Below, piece after piece: positions 42,948 to 52,299 of a stretch of 64,000 nucleotides of DNA. Each line of letters starts with the position of its first letter. Position 1 is the first letter of the stretch. The notes under the pieces were generated by a model. The model saw only the letters and a program-made list of their open reading frames with translations. It had not been told where the DNA came from and searched no databases. This DNA is from Mesodorylaimus sp. YZB2_4 (Eukaryota; Nematoda; Enoplea; Dorylaimida; Dorylaimidae): the NCBI GenBank assembly GCA_030248295.1, contig JASANH010000232.1, forward strand, positions 124,001-188,000, given 5' to 3'. A program made the position numbers and the translations under genes.

Positions 42948-44779
42948 CTCAAACCAGCGCTTCCTCCTACTTTACCACAACGATTCGAGTCCTTTCTCCA
43001 ACATTCTGCACGTTCAAACCGAGAATCGCTCGGCCGCCATGATTTTATCAATCGGGTCATCAGGCAGGCCAGCCGAAAACCAGAGTGACCACAACCGCTC
43101 GCCAACTAGTTCTTGGCTAAGCGATGACCTTGGCGAGAGAAGATGACCGGCAGAAAATTTCGTTTGTATAATATCTCCTGAATCTCAGTTGTGAGCCGAG
43201 CCCCTGAGGGGATGAAACGAAAATTACAAACGCATTTTGCATCGATAACTTGATGTTTTTGTTCTCAAAATCAGCGCGACACCGTTGAGTGTACAGTACT
43301 TTATGTTATTCGATGAGAACACCAGGGAAGGCTGATGGGGCAGACCATCAAATGCTGTCGCGGAATGTCGAACGGGGGAAGGGGTAATCTGGGAAGATTT
43401 CTAAATAGACGCGACGTGCTGCCCTGGAAGGCGCGAAATCCAGCCCGAATATTCCGAATAAGACGGGAATGTTAATAGGCTCGATAACTTTCTAAGCTGA
43501 CTTGAAGACACGCGACCTCTGGTGGCCTCGAAATCTAGGAGTTTTGATCGAGTGGTCATATTCCTATACCTTGGGTCCTGTCCAACGAGGAAAGCAAAGA
43601 AGGAAAACAGCGGATGGTCACAATTCTGCTACCATGTCACGAAGAGTTCCCATTGCCGATGTTGCGTGGGGCGCAGTTACATTAGGCGCCACTGCATCTT
43701 ATAGTTTTACTCAAGACTAACAGTAGCAGTTCAGAAATATGATCGGTACCAGTGGGAAATAAATGAGCCAGAGAGACACCCCTGAGATATCAGCAAAACA
43801 CTGACCAGAGAGTTAGCGAGCAGATGTCTCATATTCAGGGGGAACTGTATGAGCTGACTGAGGGGAAACTACCGTAAGTGTTCACTATTGCCCCTAGCTG
43901 CAGGCCCATTTAGTTCAATATTTCCCTCAAAATAGTCTCTCCAGGGTGCCGCGGGGTCCTTACAGTATGTATCCCAGGTGCAGTCCGAGTATATGCTATG
44001 ACTTGCTCTTAGTTTATGGACAATACGTTATGACGTTTTTGACAGAGAAGGGGCGAAGAAATATGCTTACTTTTGATTGGTAAATTCAATGCTCTACAAG
44101 GGAGTCAACGTTGATGTTAAGGGCAAAATGATCAGCTATTCGAAAGAACTTTGATGAAAAAGTGTGCTGTACAGTTAATTTCCCCCCTTAAACAGCCCAC
44201 CCAAAATTTTCTTGCCTCGAACACATCTTATATGATAACTTCTTTGGGTTACCTTGTGCATTTAGTGGGAGAAAAGTAAAGTAGACCATTTCCGTTTTGA
44301 GAGCCACTGTGTTCCGAATACTGTAGGCGCCAGATTAACAAACCTTTTTCACCCACCAGTGCACCAGTGAGTATGCAAATAAATCGCGAAGGAATTTGGA
44401 GCAAATAAATCGTGCATCGCGAATAACCACCACAGCTTGGCGCGACAGTAGAGTAGTACCAACCTGTAACGTTAGCTATGCTGGCGATCCGAATCTAGTG
44501 TACAATACTTGGGTGCAAGCTGAAAGCGACAACCCTAAATATAAAAAAAAGCAGAAAATGACGGAGAATTTTTAAACCAACCATAACGAGGGACACACAT
44601 ACAGTAGAAGCCAATCAGCACACAAAGCAGAATAAATATTTCCCAACAGCAAATAACGCAAAAACCCTAGATCGAAAAAAAAGAATTAAAAGCCGCAGCC
44701 GGCAAAAATCAGCTAGGATTACATCTGAACTCGAATGAAACCACAAACAGGAATAAAGCTAAAAAAAACAGATGTCGCC
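42948..44779. other. Intergenic region upstream of the Kunitz paralogue
   Basis: It lies between the 5' end of the paralogue and the 3' end of the zinc-finger gene. No exon, tRNA or clear repeat is recognised. Confidence 0.5.
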
Positions 44780-45802
44780 CTACCATTTCCGCATTGGAAT
44801 TACTCGAATAGACAAATCGATCGGATAATCATTCTGCAAATTTTTCATTTCCACTTCGCATTCCGCTTCGGACGGATATGATGGCATTGCCGATGACGAG
44901 GAGAGACAATTATCGGCGGCCTTTTGCTCATCAGAGTTTGATCCTTCTGCTGCTATCGCGTTGACACAACCGATCAAACCTTTCGGAGCCATTTCCACAT
45001 TTGGAATTTCGTACGGCATTTCTTCTAAATCCGCCAATTCCGTTTTCACTTCCATTTTAATGGCGGAAATTCCAAGCGAAGTATCGTCGACGCCTGATTC
45101 AAAAATTTCTTCAAATTTTATTTGATCTTCTTCCGATTCAAATATCAATAAATCGCGTGCGCATACATCGAACGGCATCGGAGCGTAAAGAACGGACGAG
45201 ATGATCTCACTTTCGTTAGCGGCAACTTCATTTTTGATTACGTTGCTTCCATTCATCATATTGGACACAAATTCTGGCTCGCATGGATTAATGGCATTAT
45301 CGGGCGATATCGGCGTATCGTATTTGAATAACGGCGTTTTCTTATTTCGGGAACGGCTAACTGCTTTTGCGTAAGTTATCTCGTCAGTATTCTTCGCATT
45401 TTCGATCACATTACCCGTAACTTTAGCATGCGCAGCCAAATGCCATTTTAAGCTGTTTTTCCATTTAAAATTCCTCGGGCATAAATTGCAAGTGAATGGG
45501 CGATGATCCAAGTGTAAACGACGATGATTCCATAAAATTGATCGACGATTGAACGCTCGATCGCAAACATCGCACTTGAAAGGCCGGTCACCCGTGTGCG
45601 AGTTCACGTGCTCTTCTAACTGCGATGGAGTAATAGTAGCGTAATTGCAAAATTTGCAGGCAAATTTTCGAAGACGAAATGAGCGACACGAGTTTCCAGA
45701 TTCTGATAATGTTTCACTTCCGGAACTTGCTTGGTTTATCTGGCGGCGACGACGACGGACTCCCTGTTTTCCCGACAGGGCGATCTCTTTCGTTCTTGCC
45801 AT
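44780..45802 (-). CDS. C2H2 zinc-finger protein with CtBP-binding motif, single exon, 340 aa
   Basis: Intronless open frame with an in-frame stop seven codons before the ATG, so the start is well supported. Three adjacent C2H2 fingers (FACKFCNYATI..., FKCDVCDRAFNRR..., FTCNLCPRNFKWK...) follow a basic patch (RRRRRQ). An acidic Ser/Asn-rich tail carries SUMO-type sites (IKNE, IKME, VKTE). The end contains YPIDLSIRV, a PxDLS motif that recruits the corepressor CtBP. Likely a nuclear sequence-specific repressor. The N-terminus MARTKE becomes ARTK after Met removal, identical to the first four residues of histone H3. No specific orthologue is recognised. Confidence 0.82.
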   Translation of the reverse strand: MARTKEIALSGKQGVRRRRRQINQASSGSETLSESGNSCRSFRLRKFACKFCNYATITPSQLEEHVNSHTGDRPFKCDVCDRAFNRRSILWNHRRLHLDHRPFTCNLCPRNFKWKNSLKWHLAAHAKVTGNVIENAKNTDEITYAKAVSRSRNKKTPLFKYDTPISPDNAINPCEPEFVSNMMNGSNVIKNEVAANESEIISSVLYAPMPFDVCARDLLIFESEEDQIKFEEIFESGVDDTSLGISAIKMEVKTELADLEEMPYEIPNVEMAPKGLIGCVNAIAAEGSNSDEQKAADNCLSSSSAMPSYPSEAECEVEMKNLQNDYPIDLSIRVIPMRKW

Positions 45803-47248
45803 ACCAGAAACGCTGCTTTGCTATTCGATTTGATCGATCGATCTTTGTAATTCCGGAATCAGGTAAATGACAATGCCTAAAAAATTTAAAAATCGTCAAA
45901 CAAATAATTTTGGTGAAACGGCGATAAGACTGCGAGCTATTTTTCCCGCGTGTATAAGAGCGTAAAACTGTTTAAATTTTCGGGATTTCGCAGCTGTTAA
46001 TTGTTGCAAATTAGGTTTAAAAATCGTAAAATCTAACTCACTCACCCAGAAAACTGTAACGCCGCGAAAAAGTCACACAATTATTTGTAGAAATACGATA
46101 TTTTTGAAAAATCTTCACGAAAAATATGCCAGCGATGCACACGACTGTACGCTAGCCTTTGCTGGTTATCACCTGAAGACAGAGAGCGTTGCACACAGCA
46201 CTCCCTATTGCATCTGATCGTGAGAGTGTAAAGTGATGTATGGTTTTGAATTGACGCTGCGACCAAGTCTCTGGCTTACAGGTGCGGAGAAACTGCACAA
46301 TAGAATGTGGTCGTGTATCACTTTTGAAAATTCCCCTTCATTGTGTCTGGGCTTGCGAGTGCTGTAAAACAGCAGGAGGCACAGCACATCACAGTACTAT
46401 GCATACAGCACAGTAGATGCACAGCACATTTGTCTGCATTTTGGAATTGGCGCCCTTTTTTGTGCGCGCTAAACGTTTCGATTTTAAAATCCTGCATGGA
46501 CTACTTATGACAATGAATCGAGGATCAAGCAGATCTGTGTGCGATCTTGCAAATTCTGGCTGAAATATGATGAAGATCGATATTTACAACTAAACTTATC
46601 GACGATCAGAATATGAGGAGGATATGCTCTAGGAAGTGAGAAATTGAATTATCAAATAACAGTCGCCCTCGGTGATCACAATTATGGTTGGATCGATAGA
46701 TCAAACAGATCTGCTCATTAAGTGCCGAAATGTCATAAGCAGTCTAGCTATTGTGATTGCGGGAATTCAAATGTTTACTGCTGCTGGAAAGGTCACCGTT
46801 GTTCTGCTTGTGGCATACAGAAAGTGCGCCATCGGCATGTTCCGTCCGCCTTCGACTACGGCATGCCGCAACTACGACGCGTGGCGTGGAGTTTTGGCGA
46901 CATAACGAGTATTCCAGCGATTATCTTTCCGCAAAGAAGCAAAACAGGGCAAGGCGACACGGCTAACAGAAAAGCAACAGTAATTGGGTAAATCACACAT
47001 GTGAACGGCGTCATGGCACCTTTTAAGCTCATCGTCGGTAGCCCTAGCGAGAATGATACAATAGCAGCTTTGGTTTACTTTCTACTTAAGCCGCACGCAC
47101 CTTATGATTCATAGAATTTACTCACATCAGTGTTCGCAAAGCAAGAGAAAAGCAGAATGAAGATTTCTTGATGATTATGTGGCAGCACTTATCGTTAGCC
47201 ATGATATAGCATATCCCATTTTCTTCACAACACTCGTGTGAATCATGC
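45803..47248. other. Zinc-finger gene upstream region and intergenic sequence
   Basis: A possible 5' UTR acceptor (TTTTTTAG) for the zinc-finger gene lies near 45882 on the minus strand. A Cys-rich open stretch on the plus strand (46722-46991, CDCGNSNVYCCWKGHRCSAC) starts just after a stop and an AG and could be a terminal exon, but I cannot connect it to anything. Confidence 0.4.
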
Positions 47249-47664
47249 TCACATGAAAAGGCTACTTCCCATTCCCATAAGATTTAGTTTCGAGTGCATG
47301 TCAGATTGATGGCTGGTAAGCAGCTCGTTCGAAAAAGTGTTTCGTGGAATCATTTCTGGGATGACTGGATTTTGATGAGCCTAAAACGTTCGTAAATTTG
47401 AATCAGCGGATGGAGACATGGGCAAATTTCATACCCATTGAGAAAAATCAGGAACCCATTGAGCGGTGGCACCTACAATACAATAGAAAATACATTATCA
47501 TTATATATTTTATCACAATCCCATTTCACATAATCATTTCATCCCAAAAATAGGTGTCAAAATTTTATTAGCCGTCTGCACCCAAACTACCAACAAGATT
47601 GTCAATTCTAACCTTGCAAGGAGCACATAAGGACAAAAACCAGGATTAATACACGCGTAGCCAT
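47249..47664 (-). CDS. Small secreted protein of the AQWVPxFSQW family, copy 2, 3 exons, 73 aa
   Basis: Exons 47613-47664, 47435-47472 and 47249-47380, phases 1 and 0. The product has a signal peptide (MATRVLILVFVLMCSLQ), then GATAQWVPDFSQW, then a short tail with NELLTSHQ ending in a stop. The core AQWVPDFSQW and ELLTS match the gene at 51560-52164, as do the signal-exon length and its phase-1 end. The first donor (CAAG|GTTAGA) is weaker than usual. The coding end is shorter than in copy 1; a late donor (GGGAA|GTAGCC) could extend it. I do not recognise the family. Confidence 0.6.
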
Positions 47665-47787
47665 ACTGCAATGTCGAAAACACACTCCAAGACTTGAGAA
47701 AAAAAATGTCGAATCAACGCTCAAAATCGCAGGAAGCCAGGTCGGAGACCAGGTTCGTTCGCATTTAATACATGGATATCGTTTATT

Positions 47788-47819
47788 GAGTTCGAAGTAG
47801 GGCAACGCCTAAATATATA
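47788..47819 (-). promoter_or_regulatory. Core promoter of AQWVPxFSQW gene copy 2
   Basis: Minus strand: AGTATATATTT (around 47811-47820) followed about 17 bp later by CTTCGAACTC (47788-47796). The same pair in the same order lies before copy 1. It is about 150 bp upstream of the ATG. Confidence 0.5.
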
Positions 47820-48454
47820 CTTGAACATTTAAAACTAGATGTCCTAAAAGCTCATCCGGTTCAAGGTGGGCCCAACGTGGAAGTGTATCCGGTATTTTTG
47901 AATAAAAATTTGTTAGAAAGGTTTTCGTTTAAGTGCCAATTGAAAGTTTTCGAAAGACAACACGTTGTTGCAGAAGAAAACACGCGTGGGTGACAAATTA
48001 TCCGCTTGATTTGAGTGGCAGTGGAGTCGATGACGTCCTGGACAACTGAGAGCGGATGCGGGACTTGTTTTGTACGTGCCAAAAGAATGTCGGGGGTGAA
48101 TATGAAGGACACACCCTCATACTGTATGCGTCCCACTTGGACGGTGTCAGAAGGTGGGCCAGAACAGGAGTAGGTTGGGCACACGGTAGCTGTTTTTACG
48201 GAACTGCTTGGGTGGGGATATGGTATCTATTTGGGATCTTCACATGACTGGTGTTCTTGAGGGCGGAAGCAAAGCTTACAACATTTCCTGCTCAATGCTC
48301 ATCAATAATGTTATTTTGAAATACAAAAGCGAGGGAGCAACTCAGGACTTGCAATGTTTCCTCCGGCCTCTCTAAAATTGCATATTCTTCAGTCGCGATA
48401 TATCATGCAGGGATACCATGCCGCAATTGGCAGCTGTGCTAGCCTTGGATTGCT

Positions 48455-49997
48455 GTTAATATCAATATCCACATCTTTTTATATCTAATTAATATTGATA
48501 TCTTTTGAGATATCATTATCCGTATCTATAGATATACTGTATCTATCCTTTTCGATATCTTTATCCATATCTTTCGCGGCCAAAATTTTATCAATATTTT
48601 GAATATGAAGCTAAAAGTTGAACTCAAAAATTTCTCGGGTACTCCTGGATTCCGATTGCTATGACAATTTTCATCCCACTGACGAGGTATTCTGAATTTA
48701 CTGACTTTTGTACAAAAGGTATGGTCATGCGAGTTGCATCTATTTTGCCATGGCGGGAAGGGCTTTCGTTCCCGTTTTGTCGGCCACCACCTGATGGGAT
48801 GTGCTACCGCTTGCGGTTAGCTGTAATCACTACTGCCTAGTGCCTACTACTTTCTGTAAGGCATTCATGTCCACAATCTTAAACAATATACAGAATGGTC
48901 TCTTCCCGCCTGTTTTGAAAAAAGCTTTTCTACTTCCCCGCCCATTATGAAAAATTTCTCAAGCCTGCAAAATTCTGCCAACACAAAATCTCTAGTAAAA
49001 TAAGATTTAACGAAATTTATTGCTTAGGACTGGTACGCTGGATGTAACCTCAGAGATGCAGGTTCGATTACCGACCAGCTCATGTTTCCATCCTGCGTCT
49101 GTGTCTTGACTCCAATCTGACTGTGAGCTGCTATAAATGAGAGTTAAGAGCCTGATAGGTTCACCCCCCCCCCCCCCCCACGCTTTTTAGGTAGCCCATC
49201 CTCCCCGCCCACTCACGGGACATTCCCGCAGTTTCAGGGGTGGTGCATCCTTGCAACTAAAGTACCTAAACCATCCTCCATAATTTTATCGAGGCCAGTT
49301 TCTTCCTTTTTCTGCTGCATTTCCAGGATGTGACTACGAGATGACCTAACGATAAGGGCCATGGGTGACAATTGCCGAGCATTAGTCATATGCAAGATCC
49401 AGCTGGTCGTTTCTCCGGCGCATGCTATCTTCTTCATACGTATAGATATGTCTGGTCTGGTGCAAGTTCATGTTCTACAGTCACCAAACTCCAATCCGCA
49501 CTCGAGGGTGAAGGCGCACATTACACACAAAAGCTTACCCGGGCCGCGAGTCGACCATTTGTCTGATACTTTCGCGGTCACTCAGCGAAGCTTGCAAGCT
49601 ATAGACGTCCATAAGATGTCAACTCACCTTTCCCTTCACTTGAGGTCATATTTCATCCACTAGCTCTCTATAAATTTCCGCATTCCCGCATTTCCGATCG
49701 CCGACGTCGTAATTTTATGCCAAGCCTGCATAGTAGCTAGAGCCAATGAAGGCAGCTGGAATCGCTTTCACACTGTAGGTGAGAGAATATTTGACCATTT
49801 GGTCTCGCGAAGTGATCGTCAGGTCTCCTTGTATCATTTTTCAATTGTTAGAGAGGGAAAATTGGGCGATTTTTCAAAGATTTCTTGATTTTTGATTTCC
49901 AATATTGATATCTTTTACTGATATTTATTGATGTCGTTAATTCCAAGATATAGATACGGATATTGGCATATATATCTATATCTTTTTGAGATATAGA
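48455..49997. mobile_element. Possible composite non-autonomous element bounded by inverted ATATC-rich repeats
   Basis: The left side has runs of GATATCTTT/ATATCTA; the right side carries similar runs in the opposite orientation, ending TTTTTGAGATATAG. Between them lie a tRNA-like head (CTGGTACGCTGG ... GGTTCGATTACC, 49027-49075), 16 C (49164-49179) and the dispersed repeat shared with 10970-11059. I see no transposase frame. The boundaries are approximate. Confidence 0.3.
49466..49541 (+). repeat. Dispersed repeat, copy 2
   Basis: Similar to 10970-11059 in the receptor kinase intron: TTCATGTTC, CACCAAAC, CGCACTCGAGGGTGAAGG and a shared tail. Confidence 0.55.
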
Positions 49998-51550
49998 AAC
50001 CTCTGGGCTAAGGAGAATAAATTAAATCAGCTTCGTATGTTGCAATAAGATACCACTAATATTGTAATCTTTGCACTAGGAATTGACCCATCCACGGACC
50101 AGTAATGGTTTTTGTGTCCTTCGTGATTTACCAAAACGTCCAAAAACCAAAGTAACAAGTAAATACATGGGTACATGGGTATATCTTATCGTGCAAAAGA
50201 CTGCTAAGATCACATTCCGCCTTATCTAAATGCCTAGACCTCTCTAAACTCCGTCTTCAAGGACTGCAATCCGAAGCGCATGCATAAGATGATCCACACA
50301 AAATCGAATTCGGCTGGTCACTCCGATCGCCTGTCACGCTTGACCAGGACCTCATACGACCATCAAACTTTTTGCAGCGTCCCGCTTAGTCGCAGCCCAC
50401 ATTTTGAGACCCGTTTCCATCCCATGAAAACCTTAACAATGGGGTCGCATTACTTGTCACCCTTTTTGTCGCATGATAAACCCGGTTTGCTTTCTGAAAT
50501 TTAGCGGAAGGTGGGGCAGCTGAACCTTAAATTTTCGATCTTCACAAGGAAGATATGTATGAAATTTTGCTATGGTTTCGTTTTTTAACTTTTCGCTTGA
50601 TATGGTCGGTTTTTTGGATGAATGCACTGCTTGGCACTGTAACGCGAAGGATGACGACGAAGATAGACTGATCGTGAGTACAGCACAAGCTTCGTTACAA
50701 TGTCTTTTACGGACAAAGATGAGCAGGGACCACTCTGGTCAGCGACAAAACGAAGACTGATGATGAGCAAGCATACTCAGAGAGGCATTCTTGGCATAAA
50801 AAGTATAAATAATCATATCGTGAAGTTTCGGATCGACGATGCTTCTGCTTAGCTGTATTGTGAGCGTTGGAATCCATCGCGCTGGGTCGCGACAATGGGT
50901 TTCCACTAGATGCCAGGCATCAGGCGATGAATTGCAAGTTCACTGTCAGGTTCTCTTGTATCTCTGCATGACTAATATTTGATTAGATATCCGTGTCCAG
51001 TTTGAAGAACACACTTCGCGAGACTCCGTTTTAGGAGTCCATTGCATGTACGGATACACAGTGTGTACAGTATAGCTCGCCCTCGTTCGGCGCGCATACC
51101 GACTTCGGTGATGTGGCAAGACATGAGCCTCCTTAATCCAAGATGACCCTTTGTCATATATTCTGGCAGGTATCTTTATATCCGCCATGTCCTACATGTT
51201 TAACGAGCATTCTTACATGCGGCTATCAGATTTCTATCAGGCATGCGATGCTCGCGAAAACCACTTTTTACGAGTAGAAAGGGTTTTTAACTTTTATCTC
51301 TAAAATAACTTTTCAAGGACAAATAGAGCTGTGCTTTTCAAGAATAAAAAACTAACTCAAGCCGCGATCCAACTTGTTCAACTTTGTTTCTTCTCAAGCA
51401 CTCAAAGCCACATTACGATTAGCCTACAAGGCGCACAGTCGTCACGGACATTTGCAGAACATGAGCACATCATTTTTAAGGCCGAAACAACTTTTGGCTT
51501 CAACGAGAGAATTTCGAGATCACTACATTCCCCTTCAGTTTTTTGCAACA

Positions 51551-51556
51551 TTTATT
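51551..51556 (-). terminator. Poly(A) signal AATAAA of AQWVPxFSQW gene copy 1
   Basis: AATAAA begins four bases after the stop codon, implying a very short 3' UTR. Confidence 0.55.
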
Positions 51557-51559
51557 TGC

Positions 51560-52164
51560 TTATCGACCATAGTATCTCTTTTTCCTATTCACTTGGTTTT
51601 GATCGTCTTCTTGGCAAGTCGCAGAATCAATGCTCGATGTTCTGGTGATAAATGATAAGCCAATAAGTGCGCAGAAGATTGATCCAACTGATGAAGCGCT
51701 TATGAACAATTTCGGCGTGTTCTTAGCACTGATCGGTACTAAATCGATTCCTGAAAAAGATTAGAGTTTATACGATATCACAATCTGTGGGATATTAGGT
51801 TTTTGTAGAAATTTTCGCAGGGGATATAAAAATGTTAATAGACCTTAAAGGCACTTTGTTCACTTACCAAAAAAGGATTCTGTGTTGTGTTTAGCCGGAG
51901 ATAGCGTTAAATGAGATTTCTTCAAAACTTCTGATAACTCCTGCGTCCAAATTTCGCTGGTCAGTAATTCTCCCTGTTGCTGTATGACCATCGCTGGACC
52001 ATGCTCCATCGGCGCATTCCATTGTGAGAAATTTGGTACCCATTGAGCGCAGGAATCTAAAAATAGGGAATTCATGTCTACCATAAATTTCGATATTGAC
52101 TCCATGACCTCTTACCTTGAGCCAAATAGCACAACACGATAGCAAATACAAATTTCAAAGCCAT
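51560..52164 (-). CDS. Small secreted or membrane protein of the AQWVPxFSQW family, copy 1, 3 exons, 142 aa
   Basis: Exons 52116-52164, 51868-52056 and 51560-51750, both junctions phase 1, 143 codons with stop. The signal peptide is MALKFVFAIVLCYLAQ. The mature part begins DSCAQWVPNFSQWNAP, with ELLTSEIWTQELSEVLKK further on. Exon 3 adds a hydrophobic stretch (LFISASSVGSIFCALIGLSF) that could be a membrane helix, and the protein ends with the basic run RKKRYYGR. The copy at 47249-47664 shares the AQWVPxFSQW core. Donors and acceptors are canonical (GTAAGA, GTAAGT, TTTTTCAG). No known family is recognised. Confidence 0.7.
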
Positions 52165-52244
52165 AATCGTAAATTAGCACAAATTCACGCCAAAGACGTG
52201 TCGCAATCAATCATAAAGCAAGCGTCGAAACACAAGCGTCGTTC

Positions 52245-52280
52245 GAGTTCGAATGACTGCTCAACTTCGAAATATATATA
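52245..52280 (-). promoter_or_regulatory. Core promoter of AQWVPxFSQW gene copy 1
   Basis: Minus strand: AGTATATATATTTCG (52271-52280 region) followed about 19 bp later by ATTCGAACTC (52245-52253). It is about 110 bp upstream of the ATG and shared in order and spacing with copy 2. Confidence 0.5.
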
Positions 52281-52299
52281 CTTTTTACAAATATGTCAA

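Larger units (their letters stand above)
47820..51559. other. Intergenic, repeat-containing region
   Basis: It holds AT-rich ATATC repeats at both 48455-48585 and 49890-49997 in opposite orientation, a tRNA-like head at 49020-49090, a 16-C run and a dispersed repeat. A minus-strand open frame at 47861-48184 has no recognised domain. No supported gene. Confidence 0.5.
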
